Notes: a model not told the origin generated them from the letters alone. A stretch of DNA of 37,944 nucleotides from Bacteroidaceae bacterium (GCA_017483665.1 JAFUVM010000028.1:1-37944); one strand, 5' to 3'; positions 16,545 to 24,629 are shown, counted from the first letter of the stretch. Numbers and translations are program-made.

Positions 16545-17552
16545 TTATTCTCTTGTTTTGGCAAAGTTATAGGCCAGCGTGAAGGCCAGCGTGGGAGCGC
16601 TGACGTGATACTTGGCATAGGCGATGCCCAGCTTCAGCCGCTTCAGGTTGATACCGCCGCCGAACGACAGGCCTGCAGCATGCGACGAGCCCGCTGCCGA
16701 CATCTCGTAGCCGCGGCGGAAGTTGTAGCCCAGACCGATGTAGAACTTGTCGGAAGGCAGGAACTCAGCCGCCAGCACAAAGTGGTTGATGAAGATGCTG
16801 CCGCCCTTGAGCTTCGTGCCCGTGGTGAAGTAGTCGTCCGACGTCCATCGCGTCAAGTCGACCATCGTCAGGGAGATACGGATGGGGGCGTGTCCCAGCG
16901 ACTTCGTGAAGCCTATCTCCAGGTCGGCAGGCAGGCGGTCGCGGGTCTCGGCGAAGCTCTTCACCTGTCCGCCAAGGTTGCGTGCTGCCATCGAGACAGA
17001 GAAGTCCAGATCCTCGTCGTAGTAGTTGAGCCCCAGGTCGGCAGCCAGGGCGCACGAAGAGTAAGGCCCATAGTGCGAGTAGATGAACTTGGCGGTGACA
17101 CCACCTGCCCAGCGTTCGCTCAGGATGTGGCTGTACTGGCCTGCAATGCAAAGGTCCAGGGGCTTGAACTCACCGACAATCTCGCCGGAAAGCAACGTCT
17201 CCTTCGTCGAGCCGTAACCCACGAACTGCACGTTGGCGCCCCAGGCTCCGCGCGAACCCACCTGCTGGGAATAGGCCGCAGCACCGGTGTTACAGCCCTG
17301 CATGTAGGTCATGAACGAGAACCCTACCGTATGGTTGCTCACCCCGGTCAGCAGAGCCGGATTCTGTATCGCCAGCGAGATGTCGTCCTCCACCAGGGAG
17401 ATATTCTTGCCGCCGAGCGCAGTGGAATGGGCCGAAACGGGCAGGTTCAGGAAATTGAACACACTGCCGCTTTCCTGTGCCGCCGCGGAAGAAAACAGCC
17501 CGAAGCAAACAGGAAGGAGCAGGTAACGTCGTATTTTTCTCTTTATATTCAT
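16545..17552 (-). CDS. porQ: Type IX secretion system protein PorQ
   Basis: 335 residues with a signal peptide (YLLLPVCFGLFSSAAAQ). Near residue 40, NLPVSAHSTALGGKNISLVE, followed by DDISLAIQNPALL, is typical of the PorV/PorQ barrel family. GSRGAWGANVQFVGYG and FIYSHYGPYSSCALAADLGL follow PorQ. The length and the pairing with cmk also fit. PorQ is an outer-membrane barrel of the Bacteroidetes type IX export machinery, in the attachment step with PorU/V/Z. The other T9SS genes are not in this window. Confidence 0.88.
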   Translation of the reverse strand: MNIKRKIRRYLLLPVCFGLFSSAAAQESGSVFNFLNLPVSAHSTALGGKNISLVEDDISLAIQNPALLTGVSNHTVGFSFMTYMQGCNTGAAAYSQQVGSRGAWGANVQFVGYGSTKETLLSGEIVGEFKPLDLCIAGQYSHILSERWAGGVTAKFIYSHYGPYSSCALAADLGLNYYDEDLDFSVSMAARNLGGQVKSFAETRDRLPADLEIGFTKSLGHAPIRISLTMVDLTRWTSDDYFTTGTKLKGGSIFINHFVLAAEFLPSDKFYIGLGYNFRRGYEMSAAGSSHAAGLSFGGGINLKRLKLGIAYAKYHVSAPTLAFTLAYNFAKTRE

Positions 17553-17562
17553 AAATCGCCCC

Positions 17563-17570
17563 CAAAGTTA
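17563..17570 (-). promoter_or_regulatory. -7 box TAACTTTG for porQ-cmk
   Basis: TAACTTTG on the minus strand ends 10 nt before the porQ ATG. The -33 element is not clear. The leader would be only a few bases. Confidence 0.5.
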
Positions 17571-17666
17571 ACGCTTTTTTTGCCAATATACGCTATCAAG
17601 AGCACAAAAACACTTCTAAAAAGAAAAAAAAGGGATTTTCGTGTACGCGGAATGAAAAAAATGATG

Positions 17667-17674
17667 TAAATTTG
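17667..17674 (+). promoter_or_regulatory. -7 box TAAATTTG for tonB
   Basis: TAAATTTG lies 45 nt before the tonB ATG, in the divergent gap with porQ. A TTTG at exact -33 spacing is missing. Confidence 0.45.
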
Positions 17675-17719
17675 TGGCACTAACAATGTGTTTAGGCAAT
17701 AAAAACAACAAAATACAAT

Positions 17720-18433
17720 ATGGAAGCTAACAAAACTGTGAACGAAGAGCTGCAGAGTCAAAAGTCGACCAACATCCTCATCGGATACGTCCTGGCACTC
17801 GCAGCCATGTTCGTTGCCTTCGAGTACACGCAACGCGAGGTGAAGGTAGTCGAAGAAGAGAAGATTTACGATTTCAAGATGGAAGAGGACATGATTCCCA
17901 TCACACAGCAACAGGAAGTGATGGCACCTCCCCCAGCAGCAGCTCCTACCGTCATGGAATTTATCAACGAGGTCGAGGACGACACCGAGATTCCTGAGGA
18001 AGAGATAGAGAGCAGCGAGGAAATGAACCAGGCCATCACCACCGTGGTGGGAACCGGCGCACCCAGTGCTGTCGTGACCGGTCCGGTTGGACCCGTCGTC
18101 GAGGCCGACGATGACGACCGCATCTACGATATGGTAGAGGAGAACGCACAGTTCCCCGGCGGCGAACAGGAATGCTTCAAGTGGCTGAGCGAGCACATCA
18201 AATATCCCAGCATCTGTCAGGAACAGGGCGTACAGGGACGCGTTATCGTTGCCTTCGTCGTCAACAAGGACGGCTCTATCGTCGACGTCAAGACGCTCCG
18301 CACTCCCGACCCCAACCTCGCCAAGGAAGCAGAGCGCGTCGTAAAGATGATGCCCAAGTGGAAGCCCGCACGTCAGGGTAACAAGACCGTGCGTTCGCGC
18401 TTCAACCTGCCCGTCATGTTCCGCCTGAACTAA
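17720..18433 (+). CDS. tonB: Energy transducer TonB
   Basis: 237 residues. There is a short cytoplasmic start, one membrane segment at residues ~18-35 (NILIGYVLALAAMFVAFEY), then an acidic, Pro/Ala-rich periplasmic linker (~40-140). The C-terminal TonB domain begins at AQFPGGEQECFKWLSEHIKY, with QGRVIVAFVVNKDGSIVDV and LAKEAERVVKMMPKWKPARQ, typical of Bacteroidetes TonB. It couples the proton gradient from ExbB/ExbD to outer-membrane TonB-dependent transporters. The exbBD operon is 2.2 kb downstream but separately read. Confidence 0.94.
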   Translation: MEANKTVNEELQSQKSTNILIGYVLALAAMFVAFEYTQREVKVVEEEKIYDFKMEEDMIPITQQQEVMAPPPAAAPTVMEFINEVEDDTEIPEEEIESSEEMNQAITTVVGTGAPSAVVTGPVGPVVEADDDDRIYDMVEENAQFPGGEQECFKWLSEHIKYPSICQEQGVQGRVIVAFVVNKDGSIVDVKTLRTPDPNLAKEAERVVKMMPKWKPARQGNKTVRSRFNLPVMFRLN

Positions 18434-18474
18434 GGGCTGCTATCCAAACAAGGCACAGACTCACAAACACAGCA

Positions 18475-18511
18475 GGGAGGCTGTTCGCTTTTCTGGCGGA
18501 CAGCCTCTCTT
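18475..18511 (+). terminator. Probable terminator after tonB
   Basis: GAGGCTGTTCGC (18477-18488) pairs with GCGGACAGCCTC (18496-18507) with one mismatch around a 7-nt loop. Only a short T-containing run follows, so efficiency is uncertain. Confidence 0.6.
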
Positions 18512-18529
18512 GCAATAAGGCACCCCCAT

Positions 18530-18601
18530 ATAAGTCCTATAAGTCCTATAAGACCCATAAGTCCCATAAGTCCTATAAGTCTCATAAGTCCCATACGACC
18601 T
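18530..18601. repeat. 9-bp tandem repeat ATAAGTCCT (8 units)
   Basis: Eight consecutive 9-bp units of ATAAGTCCT and variants (ATAAGACCC, ATAAGTCCC, ATAAGTCTC, ATACGACCT) lie between the tonB terminator and the start of the polyprenyl synthase gene at 18617. They are followed by AT-rich TATATATAATATAATAATG. No standard promoter is visible between array and gene. Confidence 0.9.
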
Positions 18602-18616
18602 ATATATAATATAATA

Positions 18617-19591
18617 ATGTATAACAGCGACCAACTCCTCCAGATGGTAAACACAGCCATCGCCGCCATGCCCCTCGAGCGCGAGCCGCAAGGACTCTAC
18701 GCGCCCATACGCTACGTCCTCTCGCTCGGAGGCAAACGCATCCGTCCCGTACTCATGCTCGCAGCCTACAATCTCTACCAGGAAGACGTCCGCCCATGCC
18801 TCATGCCTGCCATCGGACTCGAGACGTACCACAACTTCACGCTACTGCACGACGACCTCATGGACCGCGCAGAAGTGCGACGCGGCAAAGCATGCGTGCA
18901 CCGCAAGTGGGACGACAACACGGCCATCCTCAGCGGCGACAACATGCTGGTGCTCGCCTTCCAATACATGATGCAATGCGACAAGGAGAAGATGCCGGCC
19001 GTCATGCGCATCTTTTCACAAACAGCCATCGAGATAGACGAGGGACAACAGTACGACATCGACTTCGAGACGCGCGACGACGTGACCGAAGCCGAGTACA
19101 TCGAGATGATACGCCTCAAGACATCCGTCCTGCTGGCATGTGCCCTGCAGATAGGAGCCACGCTGGCCGGCGCACCAGAGCAGGACGCCAACGCGCTCTA
19201 CCGCTTCGGCGAACGCATCGGACTTGCTTTCCAGCTGCAGGACGACTACCTCGACGTCTACGGCGACCCCGCTGTCTTTGGTAAGAAGATAGGCGGCGAC
19301 ATCCTCTGCGACAAGAAGACCTTCATGCTCATCAACGCCCTGCGCAACGCCTCCGCCCAGGACCTTGCCGAACTGCAGCACTGGATTGGCAACAAAAACT
19401 GCGAGCCGCAAGAGAAGATACAGGCCGTCACAGCCCTCTACACGAAGATCGGCGTCGACCGCATGGCACAGGAACGCATGGACGCCTACTTCGCCCAGGC
19501 CGAAGCCTGCCTCGACGAAGTCAGCCTCCCCGAAGAACGGAAGCAGATGCTCCGCAGCCTCGCGCACGGACTCATGGGACGCCAGAGCTAA
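18617..19591 (+). CDS. Polyprenyl (geranylgeranyl/farnesyl-type) diphosphate synthase
   Basis: 324 residues. YVLSLGGKRIRPVLMLAAYN is the first conserved region. LLHDDLMDRAEVRRGK holds the first Asp-rich motif (D79, D80, D83) with the following RRG. LAFQLQDDYLDVYGDP near residues 205-220 holds the second Asp-rich motif. These bind Mg-diphosphate in trans-isoprenyl synthases. Residues upstream of the first motif set the chain length, and I cannot assign C15, C20 or longer. Seven bases separate it from tatD, so they are cotranscribed. Confidence 0.92.
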   Translation: MYNSDQLLQMVNTAIAAMPLEREPQGLYAPIRYVLSLGGKRIRPVLMLAAYNLYQEDVRPCLMPAIGLETYHNFTLLHDDLMDRAEVRRGKACVHRKWDDNTAILSGDNMLVLAFQYMMQCDKEKMPAVMRIFSQTAIEIDEGQQYDIDFETRDDVTEAEYIEMIRLKTSVLLACALQIGATLAGAPEQDANALYRFGERIGLAFQLQDDYLDVYGDPAVFGKKIGGDILCDKKTFMLINALRNASAQDLAELQHWIGNKNCEPQEKIQAVTALYTKIGVDRMAQERMDAYFAQAEACLDEVSLPEERKQMLRSLAHGLMGRQS

Positions 19592-19597
19592 AGCCGC

Positions 19598-20413
19598 ATG
19601 ATAGACACACACAGCCACATCTACGAACCCGAGTTCAACGCCGACCGCGAAGAAGTCGTACAGCGTGCACGCCAGGCCGGAGTGGAGCACATCCTGCTGC
19701 CCAACATCAACGCCGACAGCATCACCCCCATGCTCGAGCTTTGCCATCGCCACCCCGGCTACTGCTATCCCCTGCTCGGGCTGCATCCCGAAGACGTGAA
19801 GCCCGACACCTACCTCCAAGTCCTTTCCGACATGGAGACACGCCTGGCCGCCCCCGACCATCCCTTCATCGCCATCGGCGAAGTGGGACTCGACTACTAC
19901 TGGGACACAAGCAACGCCCGCGAACAGGAAGCCGCCTTCCGCATACAAATCGAATGGGCCGTCCGTCACAGCCTGCCCCTCGTGATACATGCCCGCTCGG
20001 CACACCGGCAGCTCGTGGCAGCCATATCAGAGTATCGCGGCGAAGCCCTCACCGGCATCTTCCACTGCTTTGGCGGCACAGCCGACGAGGCACAGGAGCT
20101 CCTTCAGTTCCCCGGCTTCATGCTTGGCATCGGCGGCGTAGTGACATACAAGAAGAGCATCCTGCCCGAAACGCTGGCAACCGTCCCCCTGGAACGCATC
20201 GTGCTCGAAACCGACGCACCCTACCTTGCTCCTGTACCTTATCGGGGCAAGCGAAACGAGAGCGCTTTCATCGTCGAAGTGCTGCGGAAAATAGCATATA
20301 TATATAATGTAAGCGAGCAGGAAGCCGAAAGTGTCACAAACAACAACGCAAAACGCATATTTCCGTGCCTGAACACGCCGGAAGACGTCAAACACAGCAA
20401 AAAAACAACATAA
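19598..20413 (+). CDS. tatD: TatD family metal-dependent hydrolase (DNase)
   Basis: 271 residues. The N-terminal IDTHSHIYEPEF has the HxH metal site. AIGEVGLDYYWD, LPLVIHARSAHRQ, IFHCFGGTADEA and VLETDAPYLAPVPYRGKRNE are the remaining conserved metal-binding and catalytic blocks of TatD. Members are 3'-5' exonucleases acting on single-stranded or damaged DNA. The end (SKKTT) runs into the tRNA-Ser upstream region. Confidence 0.94.
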   Translation: MIDTHSHIYEPEFNADREEVVQRARQAGVEHILLPNINADSITPMLELCHRHPGYCYPLLGLHPEDVKPDTYLQVLSDMETRLAAPDHPFIAIGEVGLDYYWDTSNAREQEAAFRIQIEWAVRHSLPLVIHARSAHRQLVAAISEYRGEALTGIFHCFGGTADEAQELLQFPGFMLGIGGVVTYKKSILPETLATVPLERIVLETDAPYLAPVPYRGKRNESAFIVEVLRKIAYIYNVSEQEAESVTNNNAKRIFPCLNTPEDVKHSKKTT

Positions 20414-20460
20414 AACAAAACTTTTTGCCTAAAAGCTATGGCAGTATAAGAAAAAAAAGG

Positions 20461-20468
20461 TATTTTTG
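20461..20468 (+). promoter_or_regulatory. Possible -7 box TATTTTTG for tRNA-Ser
   Basis: TATTTTTG lies 51 nt before the tRNA. The distance is longer than for most tRNA promoters, and no TTTG is found at the expected -33 position. Confidence 0.35.
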
Positions 20469-20519
20469 TAGTCGAAAAGTGCAATGTGAGGCATAACTGC
20501 CCCGCTTTGCGCCCCAAAA

Positions 20520-20607
20520 GGAGAGATGCTCGAGTGGCTGAAGAGGCACGCCTGGAAAGCGTGTGACCGGCAAAACTGGTTCGCGAGTTCGAATCTCGCT
20601 CTCTCCG
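20520..20607 (+). tRNA. tRNA-Ser (anticodon GGA)
   Basis: 88 nt. The acceptor stem GGAGAGA (20520-20526) pairs with TCTCTCC (20600-20606). The anticodon stem CACGC/GCGTG closes the loop CTGGAAA with anticodon GGA. A long variable arm (ACCGGCAAAACTGGT) marks a class II tRNA, and the T arm reads CGAGTTCGAATCTCG. The CCA end is not encoded (GCAA follows), so it must be added. It lies 52 nt before exbB without a visible terminator. Confidence 0.96.
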
Positions 20608-20659
20608 CAACAAAACAATAAAACAAATAAAATCTACAAACATCTAAACAAACTACACA

Positions 20660-21502
20660 ATGAAAAAGTTATTTGCAATTATTGCAATGGTTGCTGCCTG
20701 CTCTTTCGGAGCAACATCATCTGTTATGGCTCAAGAGGACGACGCTGCTGCTACAGAAGTTGTAGACAGCGCTGCCGTTGATACAGCCGCTGTAGAATCT
20801 GCCGCCGAGGAAGAGGCCGTCGAAGCCGCTCCCATCGTAGAAGAAGAGAACGAAGGCATCTTCAAGACCCTCAAGACAAAGTATATCGAAGGTGGCGCAG
20901 GCTTCATGTCACTCGTAGCCATCGCCCTCGTACTGGGTCTCGCATTCTGCATCGAGCGCGTCGTTTACCTGACTCTCGCTCAGATCAACACTCGTCAGTT
21001 CACCAAGAAACTTGCTGACCTCGTAGCAGCAGGTAAGATTGCAGATGCCATCGAGTTGTGTAAGGGCACACGCGGCCCCGTGGCACAGGTTAGCCGCAAG
21101 GCTATGGAATGCCTCGACAGCTCCGACCGCAACGACATTGCCACCATCGAGCGCACCATCAACATGGAGGCAGAGGTTCAGGGTTCTTACCTCGAAGAGA
21201 ACTGCTCTTGGGTAACCCTCTTCATCGCCATGGCTCCCTCTCTCGGCTTCCTCGGAACCGTGATCGGTATGGTACAGGCATTCGACGACATCCAGCGCGC
21301 AGGTGATATCAGCCCGACAGTCGTTGCCGGCGGTATGAAGGTCGCCCTTATCACCACCATCTTCGGTATCATCGTTGCCCTGGTTCTGCAGATTTTCTAC
21401 AACTACATCCTCGCAAAGATCGAGTCGCTGACCAGTAACATGGAAGAGACCGCTCAGGAACTCCTCGTTATGTGCGTGAAGAGCGACAAGTGCAAGAAGT
21501 AA
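20660..21502 (+). CDS. exbB: MotA/TolQ/ExbB proton channel family protein
   Basis: 280 residues. A signal peptide (KLFAIIAMVAACSFGATSSVMAQ) is followed by an Ala/Glu/Val-rich acidic extension (~25-70) that classical ExbB lacks. A membrane segment follows at ~85-105 (FMSLVAIALVLGLAFCIERVV). The conserved block WVTLFIAMAPSLGFLGTVIG and the last segment VALITTIFGIIVALVLQIFYN are the ExbB/TolQ channel helices. The protein forms the pentameric channel powering TonB. It is first in a four-gene operon with two exbD genes. Confidence 0.93.
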   Translation: MKKLFAIIAMVAACSFGATSSVMAQEDDAAATEVVDSAAVDTAAVESAAEEEAVEAAPIVEEENEGIFKTLKTKYIEGGAGFMSLVAIALVLGLAFCIERVVYLTLAQINTRQFTKKLADLVAAGKIADAIELCKGTRGPVAQVSRKAMECLDSSDRNDIATIERTINMEAEVQGSYLEENCSWVTLFIAMAPSLGFLGTVIGMVQAFDDIQRAGDISPTVVAGGMKVALITTIFGIIVALVLQIFYNYILAKIESLTSNMEETAQELLVMCVKSDKCKK

Positions 21503-21544
21503 TTTCCTGAGTCTTAACTCTTAATTCATAATTATAGGAAGACT

Positions 21545-22030
21545 ATGAAAATCGAGAAAATATCAAGTCGTGTGCTGATGGCTTGCATCGCACTGATTGT
21601 CGTATGCTTTGGAGCTTTCATGACCATCGGCTATGACAATCCGGTAGGTGACAACAACGAGCCTATGCTCACCGACGTCATCATGTGGCTCATGTACCTG
21701 CTCACCTTTGCAACGGCACTGCTCGTTGTATGGTCATTGGTTCGCAGCGCACAGAGCAGCAAGGGCAACGACCCTGCTGCCACCACGGGCGTTCCCGGCG
21801 GAAAGATTATCATGTGCACAGCATGCCTGACCATCGCATCATTCGTTATCGGATGGCTGTGCGGACTTGGCGAGAAGGACTTCACTGCCACCGACGGCAC
21901 AGTGACCACGGCAGGCTGGGTGACTGTAGTCGACGCCTTCTGCATCAGCATGGGCATACTGTTCGTGGCAGCAGCCGCTGCTGTCGTAGTTAGCATGACA
22001 GGAGTACTGACAAAGAGCGCAAGCAAGTAA
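21545..22030 (+). CDS. Small membrane protein of the exbBD operon, unknown function
   Basis: 161 residues with about four hydrophobic helices: residues ~12-30 (LMACIALIVVCFGAFMTIG), ~42-65 (IMWLMYLLTFATALLVVWSLV), ~88-105 and ~130-152 (AFCISMGILFVAAAAAVVVS). Short polar loops and a hydrophilic tail follow. I recognise no named domain. It lies 42 nt after exbB and 27 nt before exbD, so a role in the same energising complex is plausible. AT-rich TTAACTCTTAATTCATAATT lies before it. Confidence 0.75.
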   Translation: MKIEKISSRVLMACIALIVVCFGAFMTIGYDNPVGDNNEPMLTDVIMWLMYLLTFATALLVVWSLVRSAQSSKGNDPAATTGVPGGKIIMCTACLTIASFVIGWLCGLGEKDFTATDGTVTTAGWVTVVDAFCISMGILFVAAAAAVVVSMTGVLTKSASK

Positions 22031-22057
22031 ACAGATTCTAAAAAACAAGAAAAAGAT

Positions 22058-22660
22058 ATGGCAAAGAAGAAAAAGAAGATGCCGGGCCTGAACACCAGTT
22101 CAACAGCCGATATCTCTTTCATGTTGCTCATCTTCTTCCTGATTACGACCTCGATGGACACGGACCAGGGCTTGGCACGACGCCTGCCCCAGCCGCCCGA
22201 CCCGGATCAGGAAGATGCCACCATGGACATCAAGAGCCGCAACATCCTCTACGTCCGCATCAATGCCGCAGGCCAACTGTGGATTAAGGACGAGACGAGC
22301 AGTGGAGAAGGCGACTTCCGCGAACTGCGTGCCCGTGTGAAAGAGTTCGTCAAGAACGAGCACAACCTGAGCAAGCTGCCAGAGAAGCACGTCAAGAACA
22401 TCGACCTGCTGGGTCAGTGCTTCGTGACGGACAAGCATGTAATCAGCGTACAGACCGACCGCGGCACGCCTTACAACGCTTACTTCCAGGTGCAGAACGA
22501 GCTGGTGGCAGCCTACAATGAACTGAGAAACGAACTGGCTAAGCAGAAGTTCGGACGTGAGTTCCAGTATCTCACGAAAGAAGAACAGGGTGCAGTAAAG
22601 AAGTACTATCCCCAGAACATCTCTGAGGCCGAACCTAAAAAGTATGGAGGAGACCAATAA
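22058..22660 (+). CDS. exbD: ExbD/TolR family biopolymer transport protein, copy 1
   Basis: 200 residues. A Lys-rich start (MAKKKKKMPGLN) precedes TSSTADISFMLLIFFLITTSM, the single membrane helix with the proton-carrying Asp in TADISFM. The periplasmic domain is longer than in copy 2, with a dipping helix and a C-terminal region (residues ~140-200) rich in Lys and Glu. It works with ExbB and TonB. Its stop overlaps the next start by one base (TAATG), implying translational coupling. Confidence 0.92.
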   Translation: MAKKKKKMPGLNTSSTADISFMLLIFFLITTSMDTDQGLARRLPQPPDPDQEDATMDIKSRNILYVRINAAGQLWIKDETSSGEGDFRELRARVKEFVKNEHNLSKLPEKHVKNIDLLGQCFVTDKHVISVQTDRGTPYNAYFQVQNELVAAYNELRNELAKQKFGREFQYLTKEEQGAVKKYYPQNISEAEPKKYGGDQ

Positions 22661-23118
22661 TGGCAGGATTCAAGAAAAAAGCAAGTCGTGAAATGCCGGA
22701 GATGAACACCTCATCTCTGCCCGACCTTATCTTCACCATCCTATTCTTCTTCATGATGGTAACCACGATGCGCGAAGTGACCCTGAAGGTGAAGTTCGTC
22801 ATCCCCGCCGGTACCGAGTTGGAGAAGCTGGAGAAGAAATCGGTAGTATCGTTCATCTACGTCGGTCCTCCCACCGATAACCTGCGTGCTCAGATGGGTA
22901 GCAGTACCCGTATTCAGCTGAATGACCGTTACGCAGAACCGCGCGAAGTCATGGACTTTGTGGCAGCAGAGCGTAAGGGCATGACGAATCAGGCAGAGCA
23001 GATTATCAGCATCAAGGCCGACCAGCACACACAGATGGGCTACATCACCGACATCAAAGAAGTGCTCCGTAAGTCGTGGGCGCTGCGTATCAACTACTCA
23101 GCCTCACGCAGAAACTGA
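22660..23118 (+). CDS. ExbD/TolR family biopolymer transport protein, copy 2
   Basis: 152 residues. NTSSLPDLIFTILFFFMMVTTM is the membrane helix with the key Asp in SLPDLIF. The periplasmic part ends ITDIKEVLRKSWALRINYSA, typical of Bacteroidetes ExbD. Two distinct ExbD proteins suggest a heteromeric ExbD pair. It is the last gene before the terminator at 23218-23252. Confidence 0.92.
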   Translation: MAGFKKKASREMPEMNTSSLPDLIFTILFFFMMVTTMREVTLKVKFVIPAGTELEKLEKKSVVSFIYVGPPTDNLRAQMGSSTRIQLNDRYAEPREVMDFVAAERKGMTNQAEQIISIKADQHTQMGYITDIKEVLRKSWALRINYSASRRN

Positions 23119-23217
23119 CAAGAGACCTTGCGTCTGGCCTGAATGCAAACGGCGCTTTGCTTAGCGCAAAACAGACAGACTGCATGCAGGGGAGCTTTGA
23201 GACAACAAAAGGAAAAG

Positions 23218-23252
23218 TGGTTCTCTCGGAAAGGAGGGAACCATTTTTTTTA
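23218..23252 (+). terminator. Rho-independent terminator of the exbB operon
   Basis: TGGTTCTCTC (23218-23227) pairs with GAGGGAACCA (23234-23243) across a 6-nt loop, then eight T bases. Bases 23253-23420 hold no gene I can support. Confidence 0.85.
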
Positions 23253-23437
23253 TAATCGCTTTACCCATGAATGAAAACAAAGGTGATTATATAGGGAACA
23301 CATCACGCGGCGACAGGAGACAAAACACGTGACGATGAGCAACACGGCATGTATTGATGGGAATCACGACATGAAGCGATAGCAAACACTCCAGGTACAA
23401 ATAGATTGTAACTGTGGAGATTAGGGATTAAGGAATA

Positions 23438-23474
23438 GGGATTAGGGAATAGGGCTTGTTTGTTTCCGGAAAAA
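23438..23474. repeat. Flank of array 2: conserved 37-nt block
   Basis: Exact reverse complement of 10527-10563. GGATTAGG-type units precede it (from 23421), and it ends with GTTTGTTTCCGGAAAAA. Confidence 0.88.
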
Positions 23475-23476
23475 AG

Positions 23477-23696
23477 GCGAGGCTCTTCCGAAATAAACGC
23501 GAGGCTCTTCCGAAATAAGCGCGAGGCTCTTCCGAAATAAACGCAAGGCTCTTCCGAAATAAGCGCAAGGCTCTTCCGAAATAAGCGCGAGGCTCTTCCG
23601 AAATAAGCGCAAGGCTCTTCCAAAATAAGCGCGAGGCTCTTCCGAAATAAGCGCGAGGCTCTTCCGAAATAAGAGCAAGGCTCTGCTGAAACATTT
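23477..23696. repeat. 22-bp tandem repeat array 2 (10 units)
   Basis: Ten units start every 22 bp from 23477; the core on this strand is GCGAGGCTCTTCCGAAATAA. Read on the minus strand this is the same repeat family as arrays 1 and 3. The last unit is degenerate. It lies between exbD copy 2 (plus) and the FISUMP lipoprotein (minus), a convergent gap. Minus-strand frames here arise only from the repeat. Confidence 0.93.
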
Positions 23697-23710
23697 ACGG
23701 ATTACGATAG

Positions 23711-23754
23711 GAGGAAGGGAGTGTGTCTGCCTTAGGCGTCACGCTCCCTTCCTC
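23711..23754 (-). terminator. Hairpin terminator after the FISUMP lipoprotein
   Basis: GAGGAAGGGAGTGTG (23711-23725) pairs with 23740-23754 with one mismatch, and an inner GCC/GGC extends the stem. It resembles the hairpin at 15686-15733 in sequence (AAGGGAGyGTG) and position. Confidence 0.75.
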
Positions 23755-23778
23755 ATTAGATTTATTTCGTTGTTGCGG

Positions 23779-24606
23779 TTATTTGCGTACGGGACGTATG
23801 GTCCGACCGAAGTAGCGGTAGTAGTAGTTCATTAAGACAGGATGTCTCGAGGAGAAAAACAAGCTGCTCGCACTGCCCGGGTAACCAGCGGTGGGGATTG
23901 AGCGCGACCAGTAGCCACCTTCCGTGCCGACTGCAACAATATCCGAGTCTTGGCAATATCCTGCCGCGGGCAGGAAGAGTTCTTTATCTGTGTACTCGTT
24001 CCTAATCAGCAAGCCATTTACGCCGTTCCGCGTGACCCACTTCACGGTTTTGACGTTTCGTTTGACTTCTATGGCGTTCCCCCCGTGGTCGATTACCACC
24101 TCAATTACTTTGATGTTACTCCCGTCGATTAACTCTGCGATTTGCGCCGGGCTGGGTGTCTGCCAACTGCCGCCCCATTTCTCTGTTGCGGCATCATCCC
24201 CGGAACTAAGCTCCTTTACTCCATCCACATAGCCTTCATAGCCGCAGTTGCGCTGCAAACAGTATTTTGTCAGCAAGTTGGTTGAATTGTAACTGAACTT
24301 GTAGCTTTCCCAAGAGAAATGTGTTTTGCCGCTCTCCCTGCCTTGCGTCTCGCCCCAGGCAAAGTAATCGCCGTATTCCTCGGGGCCAGATGCCCCCACA
24401 TTGCACGTGGCCCATAGTGTGCCGCTTGGCAGGCCAAGGTCTACCCATTCGTGTCCGTCCGTGGAGCCGTACTCGCCGATAGAACCTCTGTCATTCCCCG
24501 CAGGAGCGTTCTCGTCAATGTCATTTTTTGAACAGCTTCCGATGATGCAGCTGCCAGAGCACACAGCCAACAGAAGCAGGACTGAGAAAAAGTTACTTTT
24601 CTTCAT
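23779..24606 (-). CDS. FISUMP-domain lipoprotein
   Basis: 275 residues. The start is a lipoprotein signal (FFSVLLLLAVCSGSC; a second candidate cysteine sits in GSCSK). HEWVDLGLPSGTLWATCNVG is the opening of the Fibrobacter succinogenes major paralogous domain, with YFAWGE, WGGSWQTPSPAQIAEL, LFLPAAGY and a C-terminal GYWSRS to RTIRPVRK block. The domain is related to the C-type-lectin-like formylglycine-enzyme fold and is common on Bacteroidetes surfaces; ligands are unknown. A 5'-truncated copy of the last ~65 residues lies at 15436-15663. Lower GC in its first half than the neighbouring genes hints at transfer. Confidence 0.88.
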   Translation of the reverse strand: MKKSNFFSVLLLLAVCSGSCIIGSCSKNDIDENAPAGNDRGSIGEYGSTDGHEWVDLGLPSGTLWATCNVGASGPEEYGDYFAWGETQGRESGKTHFSWESYKFSYNSTNLLTKYCLQRNCGYEGYVDGVKELSSGDDAATEKWGGSWQTPSPAQIAELIDGSNIKVIEVVIDHGGNAIEVKRNVKTVKWVTRNGVNGLLIRNEYTDKELFLPAAGYCQDSDIVAVGTEGGYWSRSIPTAGYPGSASSLFFSSRHPVLMNYYYRYFGRTIRPVRK

Positions 24607-24629
24607 TGTTTAATACCTTTTATTCTTGC

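Noticed and set aside
15858-17669. 603-residue plus-strand frame across cmk and porQ
   Set aside because: It is antisense to two genes with clear family motifs and has no recognisable domain.
20520-20607. tRNA-Ser as the attachment site of an integrated element
   Set aside because: No integrase gene and no direct repeat of the tRNA 3' end were seen on either side; both neighbours are housekeeping genes.
23150-23185. Weak hairpin GCGCTTTGCTTAGCGC after exbD copy 2
   Set aside because: The stem is short and lacks a T run; the stronger terminator at 23218-23252 explains the end of the operon.
23303-23694. Three overlapping minus-strand frames with Ser/Glu/Arg-rich repeats
   Set aside because: The same artefact in array 2: all three phases are open and encode related peptides.
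23779-24000. Variable region of a diversity-generating retroelement in the FISUMP lipoprotein
   Set aside because: The C-terminal YWSRS to RPVRK block resembles such targets, but there is no reverse transcriptase or template repeat in the window, and differences between the two copies are not restricted to adenine positions.
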